NCBI GenBank assembly: GCA_963765875.1
Contig: CAVXYK010000007.1
Location: 372,001-436,000, forward strand
DNA length: 64,000 nt
Source: JAWKOK01 sp963765875
Lineage (GTDB): Bacteria > Chloroflexota > Anaerolineae > Caldilineales > Caldilineaceae
Reading direction: 5' to 3'
Shown here: in pieces, positions 8,114 through 20,805 of the stretch
How the letters are laid out: every line of letters starts with the position of its first letter
How positions within the stretch are numbered: the stretch's first letter is position 1
Translations under genes and position numbers: made by a program
Notes under the pieces: model-generated
What the model was told of the DNA's origin: nothing
Databases searched by the model: none
The model's input: only the letters and a program-made list of their open reading frames with translations

Positions 8114-10333
8114 ATGACAGATAAAATGACAGATATCGGTGTGCAGACCTATGCCGAGCAGATATCGGAATTGCTCAACCTGCCCGTGGGCAAGGTTGCC
8201 GCAACCATCGACTTGTTGAGCGCTGGTAATACTTTACCCTTCATTGCCCGTTATCGCAAGGAGGCGACTGGCGCTCTTGACGAAGAGGAGATCCGCGCAA
8301 TTGAAGGGTCTTTGGATACGCTTTCGGCGCTGGAGGAACGACGAAAAACTGTGTTGGCCTCGATCGAGGAACAGGGCTTGCTGACGGCCGACTTGAGGGC
8401 GCAAATTGTTGCTGCGCCGACCAAGACGGCACTTGAGGATCTCTACCAACCCTACCGGCCAAAGCGCCGCACGCGTGCAAGCATTGCGCGTGAGAAGGGG
8501 CTACAGCCGTTGGCAGACCTGATTCTGGGGCAGGCGCGGCACGGTGCGTCACCAGAGAAGCTTGCTGAGCCGTTTGTCAATGACTTGGCCCCCACGACCG
8601 ACGATGCACTGGCCGGCGCTCGCGATATTGTTGCCGAGACCGTCAGTGATCATCCGGATGTACGGGGTATCACACGCGAAAAGGCCATGCGTTTCGGCGT
8701 CGAGCGAACGCAGTTGATCGAGGGAGCCGAGGACCCTCGTGGCGTCTACAAGCTCTACTACGATTTCTCATTGCGCGTCGATCGTCTGCGTCCGCATCAG
8801 ATTCTGGCCATCAACCGAGGAGAGGCGCAAAAGGTGCTGCGCGTCGGCTTTGATGTGCAGGAGCGCGATTGGCGTCAGGCGATTGGGGCAGCCTTCCGTG
8901 CTGATCGACTCTCGCCGCTGGCCGAAGAACTGGAGGCGGCCATTGATGACGCTGCCGCGCGTCTGCTGCTGCCGGCAATCGAGCGGGATGTGCGTAGAGC
9001 GCTGACGGAAAAAGCCGAAGACCAGGCCATTCGCGTCTTCGCCGCCAACCTACGCGGCCTGCTCAGCCAGCCGCCCCTGGCCGGCCAAACGGTGCTGGCT
9101 CTGGATCCGGGCTATCGCACCGGCTGCAAGATCGCCGTTGTCGACCCGACTGGCAAGCTGCTCGACACCGCGACCATCTATCCGCATCCGCCACAGCGGC
9201 AGCGTCGCCAATCATTGGATGCCTTGGGCACGCTGATTGATCGCTACAAGGTCACGTTGGTCGCTATCGGCAACGGTACGGCTTCACGCGAGAGCGAAGA
9301 GTTGATTGCCGATCTGATTCAAGCGAGGACATCCGGCGATAGTCAAGCGGACGCTGAGTCTGCAATACACTATCTGATGGTCAATGAAGCGGGAGCCAGC
9401 GTCTACAGCGCCAGCCCATTGGCCCGCGCTGAATTCCCCGCTCTGGACGTGAGTCTACGAAGCGGTGTTTCCATTGCCCGCCGGGTTCAAGATCCGCTGG
9501 CGGAACTGGTCAAGATTGATCCGAAATCGATCGGCGTCGGCATGTATCAGCATGACGTCAATCAGAAAACGTTGGCGGCCTCGCTCGATGGGGTGGTGGA
9601 GAGCGTTGTCAACCAGGTGGGTGTTGATGTCAACACGGCCTCTCCCGCGCTCCTTACCTATGTGGCGGGCATTGGGGCCAAGTTGGCTGAGCGTGTTGTC
9701 GCCCATCGAGATCAAAACGGTCCCTTTTCAAACCGACGAGAGTTCAAGAAGGTTTCAGGGCTTGGTCCCAAAGCGTTCGAGCAGTCGGCCGGTTTTCTAC
9801 GCGTGCGAGATGGTGACAATCCCCTGGATGCGAGTGCCATCCATCCGGAAAGTTATCGAGTGACCAAGGCACTGTTGGCACGAGCGGGTTTGACCGTGAA
9901 CTCAACGCCTGAGGAGCGTGTCACTGCGCTGGATAAGCTTGTTGGGGAGCAGCCTGTGCGGGCGTTGGCGCTTGAACTCGGCATCGGTGAGCCGACATTG
10001 ATCGATATTCTGGAGCAACTTGTGCGCCCGGGCCGTGATCCTCGTGAGGACCTTCCGGCACCCATCTTGCGTAGCGACGTGCTGTCAATGGATGATCTCT
10101 ATCCGGGCCTGGTCCTCCAGGGCACGGTCCGCAACGTGGTCGATTTTGGTGCGTTCGTCGATCTGGGCGTCAAGCAGGACGGCCTGTTGCATCGCAGCCA
10201 GATACCGCGCAACGTCACGCCGTCGGTCGGTGACGTGATCGATGTCGAGATTCTCAAAGTGGAAAAAGAGCGGGGACGAATTGGTCTCGGCTGGCCGGGC
10301 AAACAGGCCGAGGTCGACTGGGCGATCGGATAG
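8114..10333 (+). CDS. tex: Tex-family RNA-binding transcription accessory protein
   Basis: 739 residues, close to the usual Tex size. The N-terminal helical domain (YAEQISELLNLP, LPFIARYRKEATGALDEEEI) is followed by a YqgF-like RNase-H fold (VLALDPGYRTGCKIAVVD). Next come helix-hairpin-helix segments (VNTASPALLTYVAGIGAKLAE cut short here, and FKKVSGLGPKAFEQ) and a C-terminal S1 domain (GLVLQGTVRNVVDFGAFVDL, DGLLHRSQI). Tex binds RNA and associates with transcription. It runs opposite to all neighbours and has no functional link to the corrinoid genes that flank it. The ATG at 8114 is preferred to a TTG at 8105; the Shine-Dalgarno is weak. Confidence 0.95.
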   Translation: MTDKMTDIGVQTYAEQISELLNLPVGKVAATIDLLSAGNTLPFIARYRKEATGALDEEEIRAIEGSLDTLSALEERRKTVLASIEEQGLLTADLRAQIVAAPTKTALEDLYQPYRPKRRTRASIAREKGLQPLADLILGQARHGASPEKLAEPFVNDLAPTTDDALAGARDIVAETVSDHPDVRGITREKAMRFGVERTQLIEGAEDPRGVYKLYYDFSLRVDRLRPHQILAINRGEAQKVLRVGFDVQERDWRQAIGAAFRADRLSPLAEELEAAIDDAAARLLLPAIERDVRRALTEKAEDQAIRVFAANLRGLLSQPPLAGQTVLALDPGYRTGCKIAVVDPTGKLLDTATIYPHPPQRQRRQSLDALGTLIDRYKVTLVAIGNGTASRESEELIADLIQARTSGDSQADAESAIHYLMVNEAGASVYSASPLARAEFPALDVSLRSGVSIARRVQDPLAELVKIDPKSIGVGMYQHDVNQKTLAASLDGVVESVVNQVGVDVNTASPALLTYVAGIGAKLAERVVAHRDQNGPFSNRREFKKVSGLGPKAFEQSAGFLRVRDGDNPLDASAIHPESYRVTKALLARAGLTVNSTPEERVTALDKLVGEQPVRALALELGIGEPTLIDILEQLVRPGRDPREDLPAPILRSDVLSMDDLYPGLVLQGTVRNVVDFGAFVDLGVKQDGLLHRSQIPRNVTPSVGDVIDVEILKVEKERGRIGLGWPGKQAEVDWAIG

Positions 10334-10387
10334 CTGTAGCAGCACGTGATTTGCGGCAGATAGACCACGTGTCGATCCATTTGCAAT

Positions 10388-11836
10388 TCAATCGCCGACG
10401 ATGTGCGTCCCGTCAGCGATATGGACCGGGCCGGATCCGTTCTCGCTGAGCAATACGGCGCCTTCCAGCACGACATCCTTGCCGAAATAGACGTCACCGT
10501 CGATGGTCAAGCTCGTACAGTTGAGCAATGACGGTGCGCCATGGGGGAAATGTGTCTGCATGTCGCCGATCACCTTGTAGTGATGATCGTCCAGATCGAC
10601 CAGGGGCGGACGGCGCGGTGGACCAGCATGCCGATCTGGGTTGAGCTGAATGGTGAAATCTTCGTTCAGCAAATACACGTCAGACATCAGGACCAGCAGA
10701 TCGTTGTTCTTCTTGACCGGGACGAACCGGCTACGCGGCACTCGGATGGCCTGCGCACCCTCAAAGACATGAATGGCCGAGCCCATGGCCGTCTCCAGTT
10801 GGTAGACGGGCGGCGTATTGGGTCGGGTCGGGTCGATGGGTTTTTCATTGCGAATCAGTGGAAGGCCTAAGATGCCGTTGCGTTGGTCGAGGACGCTGCG
10901 CAGCGTTGGCAGATGGATCCATAGATTGTTGGTGTTGAAGAATTGATAGCGGTCAATATCCTGGAATAGGCCGATTTCGTCTGGAGGACATTGGGCTAAC
11001 TCGCGTAGAATCAACTGGCCATCGTCTGTCTGGGCAAGGTGACCGCCCTTGCGATCCGCCCGAGTGCGGTAGGCGACTTCCATCAGGAATGGGAGGCGCT
11101 CCTCGGCAAAGTAGCCCAAGATTTCCGTATCGAGAACCGCGCCGAGATTGTCAGAGTTGCTGACAAAGGCATACTCATAGCCGCTTTCCAGAAGGTGATC
11201 CAAAGTGCCGCTAGTCGATATGGCGGCGTAGAGATCGCCATGGCCCGGGGGATTCCACTCTCTGGCTGGGGCCTCGGGCCAATGGGCCGGATCCATGGTC
11301 TCTTTACAGATTTTCGGCACCTTGTGCTGGACAAAGCCGAAGGGGATCTCCTGATCGAAATCTTCGTATTCAGCCAGCGCCTGCAATGTCTTCTCATGGG
11401 TGGCGAAGCTGTTCATGAGCACAAGCGGCAGGCCGACGTCCCACTTTTCGCGTGTCCGCTTGATCTGGTTGACCGTGACATCAAGGAAGCTGAGCCCTTC
11501 CTTCACCGGCAAGAGAGACTTTGGGCCATCCATCCCCATGCTCGTTCCGAGCCCGCCATTGAGTTTGACCATCACCACCTTGTCGAGAACGGACTCACCG
11601 GCAGTGGCATACCGCTCATCCAGCGCTTCGTAGTCCGTAATGGCGCGCACGGGCTGTGCGTGAAGGCTTGTAACGTAACCGGTCGCTCCGGCCAGCAGCT
11701 GATTGTAGTAATAGTGAAAGACGCGGATCATCATGTCGGACAGGTCCGCAGCCTCCATCTTGGCGACAAACGGCGCGAATTTGACCGAATTGCTAATATC
11801 TTCTGCCATCAATTTTTCATAGCTTAGAATTGACAT
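10388..11836 (-). CDS. UTP-glucose-1-phosphate uridylyltransferase, eukaryote-type (UGP2-like)
   Basis: 482 residues. It makes UDP-glucose from UTP and glucose-1-phosphate. The signature LNGGLGTSMGMDGPKSLLPV (nucleotide-binding loop and catalytic Lys) is that of the UGP2/AGX-type family rather than the short bacterial GalU. Further family segments are SNSDNLGA, FNTNNLWI and a C-terminal beta-helix region ending in SLTIDGDVYFG and HIVGD. The length matches UGP2 proteins. It converges on tex with a 54-bp gap. A 4x15-bp tandem repeat lies directly upstream. Confidence 0.93.
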   Translation of the reverse strand: MSILSYEKLMAEDISNSVKFAPFVAKMEAADLSDMMIRVFHYYYNQLLAGATGYVTSLHAQPVRAITDYEALDERYATAGESVLDKVVMVKLNGGLGTSMGMDGPKSLLPVKEGLSFLDVTVNQIKRTREKWDVGLPLVLMNSFATHEKTLQALAEYEDFDQEIPFGFVQHKVPKICKETMDPAHWPEAPAREWNPPGHGDLYAAISTSGTLDHLLESGYEYAFVSNSDNLGAVLDTEILGYFAEERLPFLMEVAYRTRADRKGGHLAQTDDGQLILRELAQCPPDEIGLFQDIDRYQFFNTNNLWIHLPTLRSVLDQRNGILGLPLIRNEKPIDPTRPNTPPVYQLETAMGSAIHVFEGAQAIRVPRSRFVPVKKNNDLLVLMSDVYLLNEDFTIQLNPDRHAGPPRRPPLVDLDDHHYKVIGDMQTHFPHGAPSLLNCTSLTIDGDVYFGKDVVLEGAVLLSENGSGPVHIADGTHIVGD

Positions 11837-11895
11837 GAGTACGATACCCCGTTGTTTCCGCCCCGATAGACGACACTGTCTTCCGGTCGATACAG

Positions 11896-11955
11896 ACTGG
11901 TCACATAGTCACTGGTCACATAGTCACTGGTCACATCGTCACTGGTCACATCGTT
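11896..11955. repeat. Four tandem 15-bp repeats upstream of the UGP gene
   Basis: Exactly 60 bases of unit ACTGGTCACATAGTC. The last two copies differ at one or two bases (ATCGTC, ATCGTT). They lie between the ggt stop and the UGP start, within the presumed UGP promoter or leader. Confidence 0.9.
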
Positions 11956-11983
11956 AACTGTGGACCATCTTCAGATTCTTTAT

Positions 11984-13672
11984 CTACCAGCCGACGGCGC
12001 ATCCGTCCTTGCGCGGTTCGCTGCCGGCAATCAGCACGCCCGTGGCCGGATCGCGTAGGATGATCTGGCCGCCGCCAAACATGCCCCGTGCAAAACCGTC
12101 CACAGGAACCAGGCGATGCCCCCTGCGGGCCAGTTCCGCCAAGGTGGCAAAGCTCCAACCTTCCTCCATGCTGACCTGTCCGCCTGCCTGCTCTGATCCT
12201 GTTCCACCCTGGGGTGAGGCAAGTTGCCAGCGTGACACGTCCAGCGCCTGCTGTGGGTTCATTTTCAGATCGACCAGATTGACCAACATCTGGAAGTGGC
12301 CCTGGGGCTGCATGTAGCCGCCCATGACGCCGAAACTGGCGTGCAACTCACCGGCGTGTTCGCCCTGGTTGTAGATGGTCATTGCCGGAATGATCGTCTG
12401 GTACGGGCGTTTGCCGGGGGCCAACGAATTCGGATGATCAGGGTCGAGCTCGAAAAGGGAAGCACGGTTCTGCAGGCTGACGCCGGTGCCGGGTACGACC
12501 AGTCCGCTGCCGGTGCCCATGAACAGACTGTTGATGAAGCTGCAAGCATTGCCGTCGCCGTCGACGACACTGAGATAGACCGTGTCGGAACCGGCCATTG
12601 GATCGCCATAAGGCACATTTTGGGCTGCACGCTTCATGTCGATATCCTGGCGGCGCCGATCAGCGTACTCGACGCTTGTCAGCTCATCCAGGGGAATCTC
12701 AAAGGCGCGCGGATCACAGACCCATTGCTGGGCATCTGCAAAGCCAATGCGCATGCACTCGATCATGACGTGTAAGCGGTCGACTTCGCTCATATGGGCC
12801 AAGTCATAGCCTGTCGCCAGGTTGACGGCAATGATCGCGGCCAGCCCTTGGCCATTGGGCGGACACTCATAGAGCGTCACGCCGCGATAGGCTGCCGTGA
12901 TCGGCTCATCCCAGGTGGAGACGTGGCCGGCCATGTCGTCCGGCGTGATCCAGCCGCCGTAGCGCTGCACATGATCACTCAGCTTGCGGGCAAATTCGCC
13001 TCGGTAGATGTAGTCCCTGCCTTGGTCAGCGATACCGCGCAATGTTTTTGCCAGATTGGGCATGCGCATGAGTTCGCCGGGACGGGGCGCTCGGCCATCA
13101 ATGAGCAGTTCGTGGCCGCTTGGTTGGACCGGTCCATTGTCCAGATCGCCGCTATCCCAGTCGGGATCTCGACGCAGCTTCTTTTCTTGGCTCAACCAAC
13201 TTGTGGCGATCAACTCGCTGACTGGATAGCCGTTCTCTGCCGTCCAGATGGCCGGTTGAAGCACATCGGAGAGCGTCAATCGTCCGTGGCGCTCCAAGAG
13301 ATCGCTCCAGCCTGCAACAGTACCCGGCACGCTAACGGAATGACCCGTGAATGAGGGCATCTTCGTGTAGCCAAGCGAGGTGGTCTGCTCGATCGATGCG
13401 TCGGCCGGTGCACGACCCGAGCCGTTTAGTGCAGTGACCTGTTTTGTTGCAGCGTCATAGTAGAGGGCGAAACAGTCGCCGCCAATGCCCGTCATAATCG
13501 GCTCGACGACGTTGAGCATGGCTGCCGTGGCAATCGCTGCATCGGCAGCGTTGCCGCCGGCTTTGAGCATGTCGAGACCAGCTTGTGCTGCCAGCGGCTG
13601 ACTGGTTGCCACGATGCCCCGGGTGGCCATGACGTTGCTTCGTCTGGATCGGAAGGTTGAGTCTATCTGCAT
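11984..13672 (-). CDS. Gamma-glutamyltransferase family protein
   Basis: 562 residues of the Ntn-hydrolase GGT family, which cleaves or transfers gamma-glutamyl groups after self-processing at a Thr. The large-subunit part has RGIVATSQPLAAQAG, KAGGNAADAA and MTGIGGDCFALYYD. The processing site is probably the Thr in GSDTVYLSVVD, followed by GNACSFINSLF, and PGKRPYQTIIPAM occurs later. There is no signal peptide, whereas many GGTs are secreted, so this one should act in the cytoplasm. Only one base separates it from the upstream corrinoid-protein stop, strong evidence of co-transcription. A gamma-glutamyl amide substrate feeding C1 metabolism is an inference. Confidence 0.92.
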   Translation of the reverse strand: MQIDSTFRSRRSNVMATRGIVATSQPLAAQAGLDMLKAGGNAADAAIATAAMLNVVEPIMTGIGGDCFALYYDAATKQVTALNGSGRAPADASIEQTTSLGYTKMPSFTGHSVSVPGTVAGWSDLLERHGRLTLSDVLQPAIWTAENGYPVSELIATSWLSQEKKLRRDPDWDSGDLDNGPVQPSGHELLIDGRAPRPGELMRMPNLAKTLRGIADQGRDYIYRGEFARKLSDHVQRYGGWITPDDMAGHVSTWDEPITAAYRGVTLYECPPNGQGLAAIIAVNLATGYDLAHMSEVDRLHVMIECMRIGFADAQQWVCDPRAFEIPLDELTSVEYADRRRQDIDMKRAAQNVPYGDPMAGSDTVYLSVVDGDGNACSFINSLFMGTGSGLVVPGTGVSLQNRASLFELDPDHPNSLAPGKRPYQTIIPAMTIYNQGEHAGELHASFGVMGGYMQPQGHFQMLVNLVDLKMNPQQALDVSRWQLASPQGGTGSEQAGGQVSMEEGWSFATLAELARRGHRLVPVDGFARGMFGGGQIILRDPATGVLIAGSEPRKDGCAVGW

Positions 13673-13673
13673 G

Positions 13674-14360
<687 letters not shown>

Positions 14361-14502
14361 CGTCCCCTTCTATTGCCTGTCTCCGCACAGCGTTTTGAAC
14401 GTGTGCAAGCATGCCAGATTTGAGAAAAGAGGCCCCAGTTAGAAGCCTCTCACAGATCCTTTTATACCCTTACACCCTGTTGATCTCAAAATCACAGTTC
14501 CT

Positions 14503-14555
14503 CCTACGCAAGAGCGCCGGCCATCGAAATCCGATGGCCGGCGCTCTTGCGTAGG
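14503..14555. terminator. Long perfect hairpin between fhs and the corrinoid gene
   Basis: A 24-bp perfect inverted repeat (14503-14526 with 14532-14555) around a 5-nt loop, starting CCTACGCAAGAGCGCC. It lies 32 bp downstream of the fhs stop. Only a short TTTT follows on the minus strand, so it may act as an mRNA-end stabiliser or factor-assisted terminator rather than a classical intrinsic one. Confidence 0.7.
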
Positions 14556-14586
14556 GGGCACAAAAGTCCAGCTCAAAGCTGAACTA

Positions 14587-16299
<1,713 letters not shown>

Positions 16300-16392
16300 A
16301 GCGTCGTTGCTCCTGTTGCTTGAATGGGAAAAAATGATTGACTCGGTGTCTAGCGATTGTTCGACAACTTGGTCTTATTCAACAACTTGGTG

Positions 16393-17532
16393 CTATTCAA
16401 AAATCTGATATCCATTGGCGCAGACTGCTTGATCAAAAAGGTCGCTGTCGAGCAGCAGCCCAAATCCTGGCTCGTTGGGCAGATGCACGAATCCCTCTCG
16501 AATCTCGTAAGCTGACGTGTCGATGCCGGGCACAACGGCTTCGTCCCACTCTGCGTAGGCAAAGCCGTTGATGGCGGAGGCCAAGTGGGGCACAGCGTAA
16601 TTTCCATAGAAGCCGCCGTAGTGGTGAGGGGCGCTCTGTACGCTCCATGCGTCTAGCTGTCGACCCAGTGCCAGCCACCGGCTGAAGCCATAGCTGAAAA
16701 TGTCATACTGGACTACATCAACCAGGCCGCTCTCTGCCCAATCCAGCAGGGACGGTGATGCTTCACCCTCGCCATCCGCGATCAAGGTCTTCAGCCCGGA
16801 CACCGATATCCATTCCTTCAGATCTTCATAGAGGATCCGGTCTTCATGAAAGGCCTCCTCCATCCAATGGATACGGCACGCGGCTGTCTCCATCAGTATC
16901 TGCTTGGTCAGGTTGAGGTTATAGCCGTTGTTGGCATCCAGCATGATCGCTGCCTTGTCGCCGACAGACTCACGCACCGCGTGGATCACGGCAATGTCAC
17001 GCCGGACGCCTTCTTCGAGCGGCATGTGTCGTGCGCCACGACCGACTTTGATCTTGAATGCTCGATGCCCTTGCGCATAGCCATCGATAGCTTCGCCAGC
17101 GATGAGGGCTGCGGCTTCACTGTCACTGCTCAAGTGAAGATCGTCGATGTAGAGGGAAGTGTCATAGCAGGGTACGCGCACGGGCTCGACATCAAAGGCG
17201 CCAGCACCCGAAGCGGCTAGGCGATAGACGGGCTGGGCGGCCAGTTGACCTGCAAGGTCCCAGAGGGCGAAGTCGAAGGGACGACCGACATCGCTGGACC
17301 CATGCTCGACTGAGAAGAGGTCGCCAAGAGGGCGACCAACGACTTTGGCTGCCTGCTGAGCTGCGGCCCGACTGAATCCAAAGCCACGTACGCCGCTCTC
17401 CGTTGTTAGTCGAGCAATGGCGGGCGTGACGACGACACCGTGATCGCCGAGTCGGCCATTGCTGCCCGCGCTGCGTGGACGCTGGCCTTGCATTGGCGCC
17501 CACTCGACCGCAACCACCCGTTCCTTGTTCAT
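16393..17532 (-). CDS. Enolase-superfamily (mandelate racemase/muconate lactonizing-like) enzyme
   Basis: 379 residues from an ATG at 17532 with GGAG seven bases upstream. The N-terminal capping domain is followed by the (beta/alpha)7 barrel. The barrel has AFKIKVGRG (the base-Lys position), IMLDANNGYN (first metal Asp), IHWMEEAFHED (second metal Glu), LIADGEGEA (third metal site region) and a possible acid/base His in SAPHHYGGFYGNYA. The superfamily abstracts a proton alpha to a carboxylate; family members are sugar-acid dehydratases, racemases and cycloisomerases. The exact substrate is unknown. Its place 20 bp after metF and 94 bp before fhs is unusual and implies co-regulation with one-carbon genes. 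Confidence 0.85.
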   Translation of the reverse strand: MNKERVVAVEWAPMQGQRPRSAGSNGRLGDHGVVVTPAIARLTTESGVRGFGFSRAAAQQAAKVVGRPLGDLFSVEHGSSDVGRPFDFALWDLAGQLAAQPVYRLAASGAGAFDVEPVRVPCYDTSLYIDDLHLSSDSEAAALIAGEAIDGYAQGHRAFKIKVGRGARHMPLEEGVRRDIAVIHAVRESVGDKAAIMLDANNGYNLNLTKQILMETAACRIHWMEEAFHEDRILYEDLKEWISVSGLKTLIADGEGEASPSLLDWAESGLVDVVQYDIFSYGFSRWLALGRQLDAWSVQSAPHHYGGFYGNYAVPHLASAINGFAYAEWDEAVVPGIDTSAYEIREGFVHLPNEPGFGLLLDSDLFDQAVCANGYQIFE

Positions 17533-17551
17533 CGTTGATCTCCGACCCGTC

Positions 17552-18616
17552 CTAGGCGCTTTGGGCCGACGGCATCGAGGGCTGTAGCGGGCCATGCCGT
17601 CTTGGGAAGATGCCCGATCGGTCGATGATCTCCCGGACCGTCTCCTCCTGTCGATAGGCCATCAAATGGACGCCGTGGACCCCTTCGATCTCGCGAACCT
17701 GTTGAATGAGTTCGATGCAGATCTTCTTGCCCTCTTCGCGCTTCTGTTTCTTGGGCGTCTTGGCCAAGCGCTCGACGATGGCATCGGGAATGCGTACGCC
17801 CGGCACATTCTTGCGCATGAATTCAGCGGCTCGATCGGTGCGCAACGGACCCACACCGATGAGCATGTAGACCTGCTCATGCAGACCCAGATCGCGTACC
17901 TGCTTCATATATTCGGTCAGTCGTGGAATGTCGAAGCAGTACTGGGTCTGAATGAAATCAGCGCCTGCGGCAATTTTCTTGGCCAAGCGTCCCGGGCGCC
18001 AATCAAAGGGCGGTGCAAAGGGATTGGCGGCTGCACCCAGGAAGATCTGCGGCTTTGTGGTCAACTTGCGTCCGCTCAAGAACATGCCCTCATCGCGCAT
18101 GATTCGTGCGGTCTGCAAGAGCTGGACGCTGTCAAAATCGAAGACCCGCTTGGCTTCGGGTTGGTCGCCGTTGGAAACATCATCGCCGGTCAGGCAGAGG
18201 ATGTTCTTGATCCCAAGCGCGGCTGCGCCCAGGATGTCTCCCTGGATGCCGATGCGGTTGCGATCTCTGCACGCGATCTGCAAGACCGGATCGTAGCCGG
18301 CGCGTGTCAGCACTGCACTGCATCCCAGACTGCTCATATGGCAATTGGCCCCGGAGCCGTCTGTGGCGTTGATGCCGTCGCAGACTTCAGACAGGACCAG
18401 CGCGTTTCTGTAGACGTCTTCAGGATCCGCGCTGTCAGGCGCGTTCAACTCTGCCGTGACTGCAAAGAGGCCCGATCGCAACACGAGTTCAAGTCGACTG
18501 CCGGATCGGAGGGGACGCTGATTGCGTGGAAGCTTCGGAGCGTTGTCTCGGTATTCGCTAGGGGAGACGTGGCCGGCATGATCGGAATTTGTCTGATCAG
18601 ATTGACCTTGTTGCAT
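17552..18616 (-). CDS. metF: Methylenetetrahydrofolate reductase, MetF-type
   Basis: 354 residues. It interconverts methylene-THF and methyl-THF using flavin. Motifs are FAVTAELNAPDSADPED (start of the barrel), DGINATDGSGANCHMSSLG, QIACRDRNRIGIQGDILGAA, ILCLTGDDVSNGDQPEAK and FIQTQYCFD. The ATG at 18616 is preceded by GGAGCAG. A longer upstream reading frame runs through a palindromic repeat and is rejected. In acetogens and many anaerobes MetF works with MetV; a MetV gene lies 1.4 kb upstream in the same strand series. No RnfC2 or Hdr partner is visible, so the electron donor is open. Confidence 0.95.
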   Translation of the reverse strand: MQQGQSDQTNSDHAGHVSPSEYRDNAPKLPRNQRPLRSGSRLELVLRSGLFAVTAELNAPDSADPEDVYRNALVLSEVCDGINATDGSGANCHMSSLGCSAVLTRAGYDPVLQIACRDRNRIGIQGDILGAAALGIKNILCLTGDDVSNGDQPEAKRVFDFDSVQLLQTARIMRDEGMFLSGRKLTTKPQIFLGAAANPFAPPFDWRPGRLAKKIAAGADFIQTQYCFDIPRLTEYMKQVRDLGLHEQVYMLIGVGPLRTDRAAEFMRKNVPGVRIPDAIVERLAKTPKKQKREEGKKICIELIQQVREIEGVHGVHLMAYRQEETVREIIDRSGIFPRRHGPLQPSMPSAQSA

Positions 18617-18707
18617 TAAACTGCTCCATCGGTGAGACCGGTCGGAAAGATCGATTGATGGTTCTACGCCGTGACACAATACCGTTTGCCCATTCATGAA
18701 CGACGAG

Positions 18708-18793
18708 ATATCGTAGGGGCGACCCTTGCGGTCGTCCACTGTTGTCACCCGACTGTGGTGAGCGGACGGAGGCAAGCCTCGCCCCTACGATAT
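18708..18793. repeat. Palindromic intergenic repeat with GTAGGGGCGA ends
   Basis: Perfect 15-bp terminal inverted repeats, ATATCGTAGGGGCGA and TCGCCCCTACGATAT, enclose 56 bases. It sits between the corrinoid methyltransferase and metF. A partial relative (CGAGCGGGCGACCACAAGGG) occurs near 58350. Confidence 0.8.
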
Positions 18794-18863
18794 TGAGTCG
18801 TTGACCGGACAGATTGGTGCAAGTGTTACAGTTGGGAGCCTGGCATTCAAGAATCCTGAGGCT

Positions 18864-19790
<927 letters not shown>

Positions 19791-20008
19791 GTGGATTCTC
19801 CGTGCAAAACTGATGGCTGAAAATTGGTTTATTTACGCTATTGTGGACGTTCCCGGCTGACAAGATTTGGGGCGCTGGAAATTCAGAGACTGGGGGATTG
19901 GCCGAATTCCCAATCGCTCAATCTCAGGCCAAAAGCCGAAACCCCAGGCAACCTCAACGAACTGCCCGTCTATGCCTGAGACTGACAGAATTCTGAGCTG
20001 ACACGGCT

Positions 20009-20527
20009 CTAGGCTGACTCTAGTTCCGAAACTGACACCCAGCCTGGAGGGAGCTTCATGTCGGTTCCATCAGCCATATTGATCCAGGCCGATGAACCGT
20101 GAAGCGCGCGGTTGACGGGGGGCTGAATATCGTTGATCTCGTGGGCGTAGATGCCTTGTTGGCTGCGCTCCCATGCCTGAACCCAGATGCAGGGAAGCTC
20201 GGGAATGACTTCGCAGTTGCCATCCTCACGAACACCGCCGCACGGACCATTGCGCAGGTTCTTGGGGCAGTTCATGGGGCAGGTCATGCCGGTGCTATGG
20301 AGGATGCACTGACCGCACATCTGGCAGTTAAACATGTACCCCTTGCTGATCTCTTCGGCGCCGATCAACAGGCGTTCCGACGTACGGGGCGCGAACCGGT
20401 TCATGAGCGGATATAGCGCCATCATCACAACCACTGCAAAGTCGTAGACTCGCTCCAAGAAGCGTACACGATCTTTGAGCCATTCACTGCCGGGGTAGCG
20501 TCTTCCCTCTTTCATCATGACTGACAT
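20009..20527 (-). CDS. metV: MetV-like methylene-THF reductase zinc/iron-sulfur subunit
   Basis: 172 residues from an ATG at 20527 with GAGGGA upstream. Cys-rich core: CQMCGQCILHSTGMTCPMNC, then RNGPCGGVREDGNCEV, then LPCIWVQAWER. This is the C-terminal MTHFR-associated domain (PF12225-type) found in MetV, the partner of MetF in acetogens. The N-terminal part has a helical YDFAVVVMMALYPLMNRFAP stretch, which may dock on the membrane or a partner. It is the first gene of the minus-strand one-carbon series, divergent from the OpuC-type transporter. Confidence 0.88.
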   Translation of the reverse strand: MSVMMKEGRRYPGSEWLKDRVRFLERVYDFAVVVMMALYPLMNRFAPRTSERLLIGAEEISKGYMFNCQMCGQCILHSTGMTCPMNCPKNLRNGPCGGVREDGNCEVIPELPCIWVQAWERSQQGIYAHEINDIQPPVNRALHGSSAWINMADGTDMKLPPGWVSVSELESA

Positions 20528-20805
20528 GACGTCCCTCGTCTGTTCCTTCGTCGATTGAGTTTCGCGAATTCTTGTCTTGCATCTTGGCTGCTTGGCGCGA
20601 AATAGCTCGCCGTTGCCAAGTATAACATTGGTCTGCCGGGAATGTAATCTGCCATTGACGAAGAGAATCACAGCTATTCTGTTCATCGGGGAACGAATGC
20701 TACATCCTGGTTCGGTTCCACGCTGTATGATATCTTGGATAGGCAACTGGGGTGTAGTTATCGATTCGTATTTCAGCTGCCAACAAGGGTTTCGAGCAAA
20801 TAATA
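20528..20805. promoter_or_regulatory. Divergent control region metV / opuCB-like
   Basis: 278 bases between divergent starts. On the minus strand a TATACT (20619-20624) could be the -10 of metV with a poor -35 seventeen bases away. No convincing plus-strand pair is seen. A shared operator is possible but I cannot identify one. Confidence 0.35.

Noticed and set aside
18617..18775. N-terminal extension of MetF
   Set aside because: The extension is translated from a palindromic intergenic repeat; the ATG at 18616 has a proper ribosome site.
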